A stretch of 64,000 nt of DNA from Robertmurraya korlensis NBRC 107688 (GTDB lineage: Bacteria > Bacillota > Bacilli > Bacillales > Cytobacillaceae): NCBI RefSeq assembly GCF_001591645.1, contig NZ_BCVH01000005.1:178094-242093 (forward strand), in the 5' to 3' direction. Shown one piece after another: positions 8,871 to 17,214 of the stretch. A program made the position numbers and the translations under genes. How positions within the stretch are numbered: position 1 is the stretch's first letter; each line of letters opens with the position of its first letter. Under the pieces are notes generated by a model. It was not told the origin of the DNA. It worked only from the letters and a program-made list of their open reading frames with translations, and did not search any database.

Positions 8871-9495
8871 AGTCGTGTTTGTGGATGACCATGAGATGGT
8901 AAGGATTGGAGTTTCCTCGTACCTATCTGCACAGCCAGATATTGAGGTTGTAGGTGAAGCGGATAATGGGAAAACAGCGATTCCAATGGTACTGGAGTTA
9001 AGGCCAGATATCGTATTAATGGATTTAGTAATGAAGGAAATGGATGGCATTGAAGCAACACGTCAAATCATTGCGAAGTGGCCCGATGCAAAAATCATCA
9101 TTGTGACGAGCTTTTTAGACGATGAAAAAGTATATCCGGCACTAGAAGCGGGAGCAACGAGCTACATGTTAAAGACCTCAAAAGCGAGTGAAATAGCTAA
9201 CGCTGTCCGTGCAACCTATCACGGTCAATCGGTCCTTGAACCTGAGGTGACTGGGAAAATGATGTTGAAAATGCGTCAGAAAAATGATGTTGCCCCCCAT
9301 GAGGAGCTTACTTCTCGGGAAATGGAAATCCTCTTGTTAATGGCTGAGGGAAAAAGCAATCAAGATATTGCGGACGACTTGTTTATTGCTCTAAAGACCG
9401 TAAAAACCCATGTTAGTAATATTTTAAGCAAGCTTCAAGTACAAGATCGAACGCAAGCCGTTATTTACGCGTTCAAACATGAGCTGGTAAAGTAG
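8863..9495 (+). CDS. liaR: NarL-type response regulator LiaR
   Basis: 210 residues from the GTG at 8863. Receiver domain: acidic pair DD in [12 protein letters not shown], phospho-acceptor Asp54 in IVLMDLVM, Lys in [10 protein letters not shown]-terminal LuxR/GerE helix-turn-helix: [26 protein letters not shown]...[11 protein letters not shown]. The GTG at 8863 gives the standard N-terminus (V/M)[10 protein letters not shown] and lies downstream of GGAAGGGTGAG; an in-frame GTG at 8854 is less likely. In B. subtilis phospho-LiaR activates the liaI promoter. Confidence 0.93.
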   Translation: MIRVVFVDDHEMVRIGVSSYLSAQPDIEVVGEADNGKTAIPMVLELRPDIVLMDLVMKEMDGIEATRQIIAKWPDAKIIIVTSFLDDEKVYPALEAGATSYMLKTSKASEIANAVRATYHGQSVLEPEVTGKMMLKMRQKNDVAPHEELTSREMEILLLMAEGKSNQDIADDLFIALKTVKTHVSNILSKLQVQDRTQAVIYAFKHELVK

Positions 9496-9574
9496 ATTTT
9501 ACATAAATTTCTTGCTTTTCAGCTTCGGATTGAATATCATAAAAGTAACTAAACTGAAACGGAGGTGGAAAGAG

Positions 9575-9700
9575 ATGAAAAATGCTGTTTTGATGCGCGG
9601 ATTCTGGATGGACTATACGTATATCGTCCGTGCAATTTTTGCTGGTTTTGCGAACAACGGGAGAAGTCTGCCCTTTTTTAGCAATTCCATAGCAAACTAA
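9575..9700 (+). CDS. 41-aa leader-peptide candidate upstream of the ABC-F gene
   Basis: Not similar to anything I recognise. An ATG 4 nt after the near-perfect RBS GGAGGTGGAAAG opens 41 codons (begins MKNAVLMRGFWMDYTYIVRA, ends PFFSNSIAN). The encoded peptide has no clear domain. It lies between liaR and two tandem terminators preceding an ABC-F gene, and its 3' end overlaps a sequence complementary to the first terminator. This suggests a regulatory upstream ORF whose translation controls transcription into the ABC-F gene, as known for vmlR, bmrCD and erm leaders. An independent small protein remains possible. Confidence 0.6.
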   Translation: MKNAVLMRGFWMDYTYIVRAIFAGFANNGRSLPFFSNSIAN

Positions 9701-9765
9701 ACAGTGAAACATCTCTTATCCACAAATATGAACGGATAAAAGAGGGCTTCATGCTCTCTTTTTTT
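9670..9765 (+). promoter_or_regulatory. Putative attenuator: antiterminator/terminator pair
   Basis: The terminator is AGAGGGC (9741-9747) paired with GCTCTCT (9753-9759) followed by seven T. GCCCTTTTTT inside the leader ORF (9670-9679) can instead pair over 10 bp (one G-U) with AAAAGAGGGC (9738-9747), which would remove the 5' arm of the terminator. The two structures are mutually exclusive. A third weak stem TTATCC/GGATAA (9716-9721/9734-9739) lies between. Confidence 0.55.
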
Positions 9766-9782
9766 CGTACACATTTTTCGTG

Positions 9783-9810
9783 CCATGGGATTTTTCCCAT
9801 GGTTTTTTTT
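9783..9810 (+). terminator. Second terminator in the ABC-F leader
   Basis: Perfect CCATGGGA/TCCCATGG stem with TTTT loop and an eight-T tail, 39 nt before the ABC-F start codon. Confidence 0.8.
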
Positions 9811-9848
9811 GTGTAAAAAACTTACAAACAAACTCCGGAGGTTTATAT

Positions 9849-11732
9849 ATGATTACTTTAAGCGTAAATTCTATTAGCAAAATGTTTGGTGGAAACACCA
9901 TTTTTGAAAACTTATCTATAGAAATTCATGAAGGAGATCGGGTTGGACTCGTTGGTCGTAACGGCAGTGGGAAAACGACTCTTTTTAAGCTATTAGCTGG
10001 GGAGGAAATTCCTGATAGTGGTCAAATTCATCGGAGAAAAGGAACGACCATTGGTTATTTAAAACAGATACCTATTTTTCAGAGTGACACCACAGCCTTG
10101 GATGTGTTAAAAACTGCCTTCTCATCGTTAATAGAGATGGAGAAGCAAATGAAAGAGCTAGAATTACAGATGGCAAATCCTAATGTTTCTCCAGAGGGTC
10201 TTGATAGATGCGTGGAAAAATATGGACAGTTACAGGATCAATACACATTGCTAGGTGGATACGAAATGGATGCAAATATTGATCGTATCTCCAATGGTCT
10301 TTCTATTCAAGCTCTCTTAGATAAATCGTTTCAGTCTTTAAGTGGTGGAGAGAAAACGAAAATCGGATTAGCTCAACTCCTCTTAAAGCAACCGGATCTC
10401 TTGTTGCTAGATGAACCAACAAATCATCTAGATCTTATGTCAGTCGAGTGGCTAGGACAGTTTTTAAAAGAGTATCGCGGTACGGTGGTGATTGTGTCTC
10501 ACGACCGATACTTTCTTGATGAAGTGGTGACAAAAATACTTGATTTAGAGGATGGAGAAATTACTTCGTATATAGGGAATTACTCTGCCTTTGTAAAAGA
10601 GAAGGAGGAGCGTCTCTTAAAGGAATTTCAGGCTTATGAAGAACAACAAAAGAAGATTAAGAAAATGAAAGAAGCCATTAAAAGATTACGTGAGTGGGCC
10701 AATCGAGCAAATCCACCGAATGAGGGACTTCATAAGCGAGCGCGCAATATGGAACGAGCGCTTGAGAGAATGGAGAAATTGGATCGACCTGTACTAAATC
10801 GCAAAAAGATGAATTTAGAGATGGAGGTGGCTGATAGAAGTGGCAAGGATGTTGTTGTCATGAAGGGGGTAAATAAATCCTTTGGAGAGCAAGTACTATT
10901 TCAGGATGCCAATCTCCACATTCAATTTCGCGAAAGGGTGGCAATGGTTGGTGAAAATGGGACGGGAAAATCGACCCTTATTAAAATGCTCCTCGGCCAA
11001 GAACAGGTAGATAGTGGGGAATTAAAACTTGGAAGTAATGTAAAGGTCGGCTATCTTTCCCAGCATATTTTTCCCGATAAAAAGGACGAAACGGTGATTG
11101 AATTATTTCGAGAAGAAATCAAGGTAACAGAAGGGGAAGCAAGACATATTCTCGCTCGCTTTTTGTTCTATGGGCACAGTGTGTTTCGCAAGGTATCCCA
11201 GCTGAGCGGCGGGGAGAAAATGCGACTTCGTCTAGCACAAATGATGTATCAGGACTTGAATTTTCTAATACTCGATGAGCCGACAAATCACTTAGACATT
11301 GAATCACGTGAAGTTCTTGAGGAAGCTTTGGAGGAATTCAATGGAACGATTCTGGCTGTATCGCATGATCGTTACTTTTTAGATAAGCTCTTTGACCGAA
11401 TTTATTGGATTAAAGACAAAAGACTTCATCATTTTGCAGGAGGCTACCAATGGGCGAGAGAGAAACTGTTGGAAATGCAGCCTCAAAAAAAGGAATTACC
11501 ACCAGGCCCCTCAAAAAAAACGAGGGTGACAGACACTGTTAAAAAGGTTAGTACGGTGTCGATAGAAGAAATTGAGAGCAATATAGAAAAAGTGGAAGCC
11601 CATTTAAAAGAATTAAACGAACAGCTTCAGTTGGAGCAGGAGCTCTCTATTATTCAAGAGCTTTACAGTGAAAAAGAAGCTCTTGAAAGCCATGTGGAAG
11701 AACTATATTCCCAGCTAGAAGAGTTAGCATAA
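9849..11732 (+). CDS. ABC-F family ATPase (ribosome-associated / possible resistance type)
   Basis: 627 residues from the ATG at 9849 (GGAGG 7 nt upstream). No membrane segment. Two ABC domains: Walker A GRNGSGKTT and signature LSGGEKTKI with Walker B LLLLDEPTNHLD in the first; GENGTGKST, LSGGEKMRL and LILDEPTNHLD in the second. Between them is a long charged interdomain linker (about 240-320, KKMKEAIKRLREWANRANPP...) like the P-site tRNA-interaction motif, and a C-terminal coiled coil (about 555-627) typical of the Uup/YdiF/YfmR style. ABC-F proteins act on the ribosomal E site and either aid translation or protect against antibiotics. The leader ORF plus terminators argues for drug-inducible control. 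The stretch RVTDTVKK in the C-terminal linker coincides with a piece of a dispersed repeat. Confidence 0.9.
   Translation: MITLSVNSISKMFGGNTIFENLSIEIHEGDRVGLVGRNGSGKTTLFKLLAGEEIPDSGQIHRRKGTTIGYLKQIPIFQSDTTALDVLKTAFSSLIEMEKQMKELELQMANPNVSPEGLDRCVEKYGQLQDQYTLLGGYEMDANIDRISNGLSIQALLDKSFQSLSGGEKTKIGLAQLLLKQPDLLLLDEPTNHLDLMSVEWLGQFLKEYRGTVVIVSHDRYFLDEVVTKILDLEDGEITSYIGNYSAFVKEKEERLLKEFQAYEEQQKKIKKMKEAIKRLREWANRANPPNEGLHKRARNMERALERMEKLDRPVLNRKKMNLEMEVADRSGKDVVVMKGVNKSFGEQVLFQDANLHIQFRERVAMVGENGTGKSTLIKMLLGQEQVDSGELKLGSNVKVGYLSQHIFPDKKDETVIELFREEIKVTEGEARHILARFLFYGHSVFRKVSQLSGGEKMRLRLAQMMYQDLNFLILDEPTNHLDIESREVLEEALEEFNGTILAVSHDRYFLDKLFDRIYWIKDKRLHHFAGGYQWAREKLLEMQPQKKELPPGPSKKTRVTDTVKKVSTVSIEEIESNIEKVEAHLKELNEQLQLEQELSIIQELYSEKEALESHVEELYSQLEELA
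11524..11536 (+). repeat. Fragment of the dispersed GGTGACAGACACC repeat inside the ABC-F gene
   Basis: GGGTGACAGACAC matches the repeat arms at 36250 and 45743; GGTGTC follows 25 nt later. It encodes RVTDT in the linker before the C-terminal coiled coil. Confidence 0.5.
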
Positions 11733-11801
11733 GAAGGGGATTGCAGGTCATCCAAGTGAAAAGGGTTCCGTTTTCGGGTGCGTAAGTATAAAATGACTCA
11801 T

Positions 11802-11835
11802 AAAATAGCGTGAGAATTGACTCACGCTATTTTTC
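11802..11835 (+). terminator. Terminator after the ABC-F gene
   Basis: Thirteen-base-pair stem AAAATAGCGTGAG/CTCACGCTATTTT, loop AATTGA, then T run. Confidence 0.88.
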
Positions 11836-12101
11836 TTTTAAACAAAGGATTTTTAGTTTAATTGGCACTCGATAGGACACACGTAGCAATTAGACTGACA
11901 TATTATTATTTGCAATTAAACACTTTAAGCGAGTAACCCGTGGGTTTATACTACCAAAGAAATTTCTTTCTATCCCTGTCCGAATAACCCATGTATTCGG
12001 ACACCCAAGGACAAATTCCCTCAACACCTGTCCAAATCCCTCTAATCCAAGCGATTGCTTGCTCTTATTTCCCTGATTTTGAGCGCAGAATGAATTTCAT
12101 A
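11836..12101. other. Non-coding interval with a degenerate inverted-repeat element
   Basis: No convincing gene. At 11979-12001 TCCGAAT/ATTCGGA form a hairpin, and 12009-12033 contains a GGACAAATTCCC...CTGTCC arrangement resembling parts of the repeat elements at 36250-36339 and 45701-45834. The rest shows no feature I can support. Confidence 0.5.
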
Positions 12102-12130
12102 AAATATTCTGGGAACTTGTCTCATATAGT
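12102..12130 (+). promoter_or_regulatory. Possible sigma-E-type promoter of the ykvU-like gene
   Basis: AAATATT (12102-12108), 14-nt spacer, CATATAGT (12123-12130), close to the mother-cell sigma-E consensus (ATATT / CATACAMT). It lies 37 nt before the start codon. Match is imperfect. Confidence 0.4.
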
Positions 12131-12166
12131 GTAAGGTGAAAGCTATTAAATGTAAGGAGAGACAGC

Positions 12167-13498
12167 ATGAGTGCATTTATGAAAGGAACGTTATTGTTGG
12201 TTGTTGCCACCTTTATGGGTGAATGTGTAGAGTTTATTGCGAATATGGTGCTTGCAAAGGAGTTAGGAGAGCATGGACTGGGCCTTTATATGCAAATTTT
12301 GCCGACCATCTTTCTTATTGTTATGCTTGCAAGCTTTGAGATGCCCGTATCCATATCGAAGTTTATTGCTGAAAGGGATGCTCGTTACCACAGAAGTATG
12401 CTTCAGCATGTGATTAAGCTAACAATTATTTTCACTTCTGTTTTGCTTGCTGCTGTCACTATTATTCTCCCGTTTATATCATCCTTTGATGTGTATCATC
12501 CACTGCTTCGCTGGCTTGTTATTCTATTGATTCCAATGATTTCTTTCTCTTCCATCGCGCGAGGGTATTTCATGGGAAAACAGCAAATGAGTAAGATTGC
12601 TTCTACGCAGCTTGTTCGAAAGCTTGTTCAGCTTGGTTTGCTGGTGTTCCTATTCCAGTTGTTTGAATTTCAGACAGATACGGCGATACTTATTGCCTTT
12701 TGTACATTTGTAGGGAGCGAGTTTGTTATCGTCCTCTATTTAATCCATACGTTCTTTATTCAATATCATGAGCTAAAAAGAAGACCGTCAGAGGCTCTTC
12801 CTAATCAAGAGGTAAGAAAGAGCCTGATGGCCGTTTCAATTCCAACTACTGGACTTCGGATTTTTCATTCTTTAACCCATGCGATTCAACCGTTTATTAT
12901 TAAAATTGCTCTAGTTCATGCAGGGGTGAGTGAGCAGGTGGCGACGGAACAATTTGGAATGCTCACTGGGGTAGCGATGACCATCGGATTTTTCCCAGCC
13001 TTTATCGGTCACTCTTTGCTAATTATGCTTATTCCAACCGTATCAAAAGCATATGCTAATAAAGACTTTGACCGGCTTCAGAGACTGCTTCAGCAGGTAT
13101 TAAAAGGGACGGCACTATACGGAATTCCGGCTATGGTTGTTTGCTACTTTTTCGCTGAGCCTCTAACCAGTATGTTTTTTAAATCGTCCGTAGCTGCAGG
13201 ATACTTGCAGGTCCTCTGGCCGTACTTTTTGCTTCATTTCTTTGTTATTCCGATGCAGGCTTACTTGATTGGTCTCGGTCTTATGAAGGATGCCTTTTAC
13301 CATACCGTTTGGTCATCGATTATCCAATTTACCATGATGTATTTCCTGGGCTCTCTCCACGAATTTCAAATGGATGGGGTTCTGATTGGGTTGAATGCAG
13401 GAGCCGTGCTACTAACGCTCATGCACTACGTAACTATCTGTAAAAAGATTGGTATCTCTCATTTCTCTTTAAAAAAACTAGCGAAAGAAAACCTTTAA
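12167..13498 (+). CDS. ykvU: SpoVB/MurJ-like polysaccharide flippase-family protein (YkvU-like)
   Basis: 443 residues with 12 or more hydrophobic segments across the whole length, the MATE/MOP flippase fold. The N-terminus (KGTLLLVVATFMGECVEFIANMVLA) and EMPVSISKFIAERDAR are characteristic of the SpoVB branch. Its length matches B. subtilis YkvU (445 aa, a sporulation membrane protein influencing germination) better than SpoVB (518 aa) or YtgP. Members are thought to flip lipid-linked oligosaccharides, but for YkvU the substrate is unknown. RBS is AAGGAGAGA. A candidate sigma-E promoter upstream agrees with a mother-cell role. Confidence 0.8.
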   Translation: MSAFMKGTLLLVVATFMGECVEFIANMVLAKELGEHGLGLYMQILPTIFLIVMLASFEMPVSISKFIAERDARYHRSMLQHVIKLTIIFTSVLLAAVTIILPFISSFDVYHPLLRWLVILLIPMISFSSIARGYFMGKQQMSKIASTQLVRKLVQLGLLVFLFQLFEFQTDTAILIAFCTFVGSEFVIVLYLIHTFFIQYHELKRRPSEALPNQEVRKSLMAVSIPTTGLRIFHSLTHAIQPFIIKIALVHAGVSEQVATEQFGMLTGVAMTIGFFPAFIGHSLLIMLIPTVSKAYANKDFDRLQRLLQQVLKGTALYGIPAMVVCYFFAEPLTSMFFKSSVAAGYLQVLWPYFLLHFFVIPMQAYLIGLGLMKDAFYHTVWSSIIQFTMMYFLGSLHEFQMDGVLIGLNAGAVLLTLMHYVTICKKIGISHFSLKKLAKENL

Positions 13499-13548
13499 AG
13501 GATTCCGCTTTTCTTGCTAGAATTAGGGAGTGAGAGGAGGGAGAAAAA

Positions 13549-13971
13549 GTGGAAGAAGAAAAGGTGTTAAGAGGACATCATCTCCTCTGTGTTCACGGCT
13601 TTAGAGGAATGGGGTATAGCCAAGCATTTGTTGAAAGAATGACGGAGATTGTAGCTAGAGTAAGAAATGAAAATGATGACTTTATGATAAAAACAGTAGC
13701 TGCCTTTGATGATGCTTGTATGGCTTGTCCTCATCGTGGCAACACAAAATGTGAAGCTAGTGAGGGTTCAAATGAGCATGTTTTGTCTATGGATGAAAGA
13801 GTATTAGCACACTTAGGACTAGAGAAAGAGGAGTCTTACTTGAAGTCAATGCTAGTAGCCTTAACAGCTGCCAGAGTTACTCCAGATGATTTGGATCATT
13901 TATGTAAAGGGTGCTCTTGGCTACCATATGGGGTTTGCAAAGAAGGAATAGAAGAGCTCCGAAAAAAATAA
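13549..13971 (+). CDS. DUF1284 cysteine-rich protein
   Basis: 140 residues beginning at GTG after GAGGAGGG. The family hallmark LRGHHLLCVHGFRGMGYS is at residues 5-22. Conserved cysteines appear as CMACPHRGNTKC and CKGCSW...GVCKEG, suggesting a metal or Fe-S site. Function is unknown in the literature I know; the family is common in Firmicutes and archaea. It starts 50 nt after the flippase gene in the same direction and may be co-transcribed. Confidence 0.85.
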   Translation: MEEEKVLRGHHLLCVHGFRGMGYSQAFVERMTEIVARVRNENDDFMIKTVAAFDDACMACPHRGNTKCEASEGSNEHVLSMDERVLAHLGLEKEESYLKSMLVALTAARVTPDDLDHLCKGCSWLPYGVCKEGIEELRKK

Positions 13972-14198
13972 ATCATTTCTACTAAAGTTATAGTAGAAAA
14001 AAGTAGAGCATTGCTTTAATTTGTTTAATCCTGTCAAAAGTACTCGAAAAATATAGGTTGAATGCGTTTGCTAAAACTAGCTAATGATGGTAAGATGTAA
14101 GAGAATTATTTTTGTTCGGTATGTAAGAAATCACTTCTTTATATCAATGAGAGCAAGGATAGTATTACAAGTGTCAAGGCACTAGGAGGTAACTCACA

Positions 14199-14399
14199 AT
14201 GGAAAAAGGTAAAGTAAAATGGTTTAACGCAGAAAAAGGTTTTGGATTCATCGAGCGCGAAGGTGGAGACGATGTATTCGTTCACTTCTCAGCTATCCAA
14301 GGTGAAGGCTTCAAGACTCTAGAAGAAGGTCAAGAAGTTACTTTTGACGTAGAACAAGGACAACGTGGAGCACAAGCTGCTAACGTAAACAAAGCTTAA
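14199..14399 (+). CDS. Cold-shock protein (CspB/CspD type)
   Basis: 66-residue single OB-fold protein. The RNP1 motif KGFGFIE and RNP2 motif VFVHFSAI are intact, with [12 protein letters not shown] at the N-terminus. It binds single-stranded RNA/DNA and acts as an RNA chaperone in the cytoplasm. RBS is AGGAGGT. The 227-nt gap upstream has no gene and could contain a long structured 5' leader, as cold-shock genes often have, though I cannot define its start. Codon use is strongly biased, in line with high expression. Confidence 0.95.
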   Translation: MEKGKVKWFNAEKGFGFIEREGGDDVFVHFSAIQGEGFKTLEEGQEVTFDVEQGQRGAQAANVNKA

Positions 14400-14410
14400 T
14401 TTAAGCTTAA

Positions 14411-14438
14411 AAAAAGACTCTTACCGGAGTCTTTTTTT
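14411..14438. terminator. Bidirectional terminator
   Basis: AAAAAGACTC/GAGTCTTTTT with TTACCG loop; serves csp and the convergent gene ending at 14446. Confidence 0.85.
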
Positions 14439-14445
14439 GTTTCTA

Positions 14446-15375
14446 TTATTTGGCTAACTCTTTTAAGTTTTCGACAACACCTACATGATAGGGTGTTCTT
14501 GGCAGAGGTCCAATTAGCGCTTCGTATTTTGAACTATCAAGGATAACGGGTGTCTCATTTAAATACATCATCTCAGTAACTTCTCTCATCGAAGGATTAA
14601 ATAGACCAAGAGCTGCAATCATCCGTCGTCCGATCGGCTTTACCTTCAATGGTTTATCAAGAAAACGAGAGGCGATTGCAGCAATTTCTTCTCCAGATAT
14701 CGTCCCCGCACCAGAAATATTCCAGCTCTGATTGTAACAGTCCTCTCTCAACGCAAGCTCGACAAGTGCTTTTGCTCCGTCCTTCGTGTAAATAAATTCA
14801 CGTGGAAGCTTCGTGTGGCCAACAAAGCCAGCAGATTGTTTTTTTAGCATTTGCTTAAAGGTATATTGAAGGATGGTGCTTTCAGCTTTTGGTCCATAGA
14901 AATCTGGGAAGTGGGCAATGATGTAGGGAACAGTAGATGTTTGAATTTGATTTTGTAGCTGTAAGCGAATGTTTCCTTTTTTCGTGTGAGGATCTCTAGG
15001 AGTATCTTCAGAAACAGGATTTGATTGCCTGCCGTACGAATAAATATTATCCACGTAAATGATCGGTTTTTTGTGGCTTTTACACTGAATAAGTATGGCT
15101 TCAAGAATACGAAATAATGCTGGATTCCACTTTTCATAGGGTATATTGATAGAGTGGAAAACGAGATCAACACTTTTGACTGCCTCGCTTAAGCTTTGTT
15201 CATTCATTACATCGCCAACCAATGTCTTTGCTAAATGCCCCCATTCCTGTTTGTAAGCAACTAGTTTTTCAGAGGAACGTGCAAAGGCAGTCGTTTCTAT
15301 TCCTCTACTAACCAGTTCTTCTACTAAAGCAAACCCCATACCACCAGTTGCACCAAGCACTAATGCTTTTTTCAT
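14446..15375 (-). CDS. NAD(P)-binding epimerase/NmrA-like protein
   Basis: 309 residues from the ATG at 15375, preceded by GGAGAGA. The Rossmann motif is at the N-terminus (MKKALVLGATGGMGFALVEEL, GxxGGxG). The body contains a YGRQ-type Tyr region (VDNIYSYGRQ) like extended short-chain dehydrogenases. It is most probably an atypical SDR/epimerase that reduces or senses NAD(P); the substrate is unknown. It lies 80 nt downstream of the tetR gene on the same strand, and a copy of the same palindromic operator occurs before each gene, so it is probably the regulated target of that TetR protein. Confidence 0.8.
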   Translation of the reverse strand: MKKALVLGATGGMGFALVEELVSRGIETTAFARSSEKLVAYKQEWGHLAKTLVGDVMNEQSLSEAVKSVDLVFHSINIPYEKWNPALFRILEAILIQCKSHKKPIIYVDNIYSYGRQSNPVSEDTPRDPHTKKGNIRLQLQNQIQTSTVPYIIAHFPDFYGPKAESTILQYTFKQMLKKQSAGFVGHTKLPREFIYTKDGAKALVELALREDCYNQSWNISGAGTISGEEIAAIASRFLDKPLKVKPIGRRMIAALGLFNPSMREVTEMMYLNETPVILDSSKYEALIGPLPRTPYHVGVVENLKELAK

Positions 15376-15398
15376 AATAATCTCTCCCCATATTATTA

Positions 15399-15415
15399 AT
15401 TGACCACTGTTCAAT
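15399..15415. promoter_or_regulatory. TetR operator copy 1
   Basis: ATTGACCACTGTTCAAT, a near-palindrome 24 nt upstream of the epimerase-like start; differs from copy 2 (16045) at two positions only. Confidence 0.65.
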
Positions 15416-15454
15416 AACTAGTAAAAATAAAAGGCTTGCTGCCCCTCATTTTTA

Positions 15455-16027
15455 TTATTTTATTGCTTTTAATAGAAACTCCACATGCGATTTCGCTAGT
15501 TGCTTAACATCTTCAAAACTGGTCTCAGTCCGGCAATAATGGGTGACAAACCCATGGATCCCAATAAATAAGGACCATATATCCTTCGGTGTGAGAGGCT
15601 TTGCTGCAAGACTAGCAACCGCATTAGCAAAGTGTAAATAGCTATTATTAGGAGCCTCAAGCAAATAGCCCTTAATCTCTTCATCCTTAATAAGAAACAT
15701 CACTTCATATTGAGGTTGATTGGTTAACCCAAAACGAATGTACTCAAAAAGAATCAGATAAAGCTTTTCCTCATTTGAGTTTGTTTGAGTGCCAAGCACT
15801 TCCTCAAGTACACAATCAAGTGTAAGAAAATCCTGAGTGACAATCTCATAAAATAATTCAGCTTTATTTTTAAAATGATAGTAAATGGCTCCGTGGCTAC
15901 AGCCGAGCTCTTTTGCAAGCTTCCTCATAGAAAAGGAGGGATAGCCACTCGTTACAAATAACTCACGAGCCACGTTGATGATGGCGGTTTTTGTTAGTTC
16001 TTCTTGTGCCGATTTTCTAGGAGACAA
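15455..16027 (-). CDS. TetR-family transcriptional regulator
   Basis: 190 residues. The N-terminal helix-turn-helix is typical: TAIINVARELFVTSGYPSFSMRKLAKELGCSHGAIYYHFKNKAELF (about 13-57). The C-terminal part has the TetR_C ligand/dimerisation fold, with no ligand predictable. The same 17-bp palindrome lies just upstream of this gene (16045-16061) and of the downstream gene (15399-15415), implying autorepression and repression of the epimerase-like gene, with release by an unknown small molecule. Confidence 0.92.
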   Translation of the reverse strand: MSPRKSAQEELTKTAIINVARELFVTSGYPSFSMRKLAKELGCSHGAIYYHFKNKAELFYEIVTQDFLTLDCVLEEVLGTQTNSNEEKLYLILFEYIRFGLTNQPQYEVMFLIKDEEIKGYLLEAPNNSYLHFANAVASLAAKPLTPKDIWSLFIGIHGFVTHYCRTETSFEDVKQLAKSHVEFLLKAIK

Positions 16028-16044
16028 AAGGTTTCACCTCATTA

Positions 16045-16061
16045 ATTGAACACTGGTCAAT
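16045..16061. promoter_or_regulatory. TetR operator copy 2
   Basis: ATTGAACACTGGTCAAT, 18 nt upstream of the tetR start; symmetric with copy 1 in the form ATTGA-N-CA-N-TG-N-TCAAT. Confidence 0.65.
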
Positions 16062-16171
16062 TAAATAATACCTCCATTTCCTAATGTTGGCAAGTAATAA
16101 TCATGAAGGTTGAAAAAAATGTGTGGAGGGAAGATAATGGTAGCATACTATTGGCATAAGGAGAGTAGAGA

Positions 16172-17155
16172 ATGATACGCTTTGGTGTAGTGGGAACAAA
16201 CTGGATTACCGAATCATTTTTACAGGCGGCAAATGAATTACCCAATTTTCAACTAACCTCTGTTTATTCACGAACAGAAGAGAAGGCAAAGGAATTCGGC
16301 GACAAATTTCAGGCTTCTCATTTATTTACAAGTCTAGAGGAAATGGCAAAAAGTGAACAGATTGATGCCGTGTATATTGCAAGTCCGAACTCTTTGCATG
16401 CAGAGCAAGCGATTCTCTTTTTAAAGCATGGGAAGCATGTTCTTTGTGAAAAAGCGATTGCCTCCAACAAAGCTGAATTGGAGCAAATGGTTCATGTGGC
16501 AAAGGAAAACAAGGTTCTATTAATGGAAGCATTAAAATCTACGTTTGTTCCAAACTTTGCAGTTATTAAAGAGAATCTCGGAAAAATTGGTCAAGTACGC
16601 CGTGTGTTCGCAAGCTATTGTCAGTATTCATCTCGTTATGATGCGTATCGAAGCGGAACCGTTTTAAATGCATTTGACCCTACTTTTTCAAATGGGGCAC
16701 TCATGGATATTGGTGTGTATTGCATTTATCCAGTTGTGGCTATGTTTGGTAAGCCATTATCTGTTAAAGCATCTGGTGTCCTTCTTGAATCGGGAGTGGA
16801 TGGAGAAGGAAGTATTCTCTTAACTTATAAAGATATGGATGCTGTGTTAATGTACTCTAAGATAACAAACTCTTCGATCCCTTCTGAAATTCAAGGGGAA
16901 GATGGAAATCTGGTTATCGATAAAATGAACACCCCAGAAAAGGTGGTCCTCGAATACCGAAACGGAGAAAAAGTCGACCTATCAGTACCGCAAAAAGTCG
17001 ACTCGATGTATTATGAAGCAAAGGAATTCATCGAGCTTATTGAAAAAGGTGAAACCGAATCGAACATTAATACATACGAAAATTCTTTGGTAACGATGGA
17101 AATTATGGATGAAGTGCGCAAGCAAATTGGCGTGAGGTTCCCTGCGGATCATTAG
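16172..17155 (+). CDS. Gfo/Idh/MocA-family oxidoreductase (YulF/IolU-like)
   Basis: 327 residues. The N-terminal NAD(P) fold reads MIRFGVVGTNWITESFLQAA. The Gfo/Idh signature VLCEKAIASN occupies the usual EKP position (here EKA, a substitution of the common Pro). Downstream are MDIGVYCIYP and the C-terminal beta-sheet domain. It closely resembles B. subtilis YulF/IolU, described as an NADP-dependent scyllo-inositol dehydrogenase, but the substrate here is an inference. The gene is divergent from tetR and ends at a strong terminator, so probably monocistronic. Confidence 0.85.
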   Translation: MIRFGVVGTNWITESFLQAANELPNFQLTSVYSRTEEKAKEFGDKFQASHLFTSLEEMAKSEQIDAVYIASPNSLHAEQAILFLKHGKHVLCEKAIASNKAELEQMVHVAKENKVLLMEALKSTFVPNFAVIKENLGKIGQVRRVFASYCQYSSRYDAYRSGTVLNAFDPTFSNGALMDIGVYCIYPVVAMFGKPLSVKASGVLLESGVDGEGSILLTYKDMDAVLMYSKITNSSIPSEIQGEDGNLVIDKMNTPEKVVLEYRNGEKVDLSVPQKVDSMYYEAKEFIELIEKGETESNINTYENSLVTMEIMDEVRKQIGVRFPADH

Positions 17156-17167
17156 AAACTGTGAATT

Positions 17168-17209
17168 AAAAAAACGGGCCATTTCATGTTTATGAGCTGG
17201 TCCGTTTTT
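17168..17209. terminator. Bidirectional terminator
   Basis: AAAAACGGGCC/GGTCCGTTTTT (one G-U) around an 18-nt loop; between two convergent genes. Confidence 0.75.
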
Positions 17210-17214
17210 CATTG

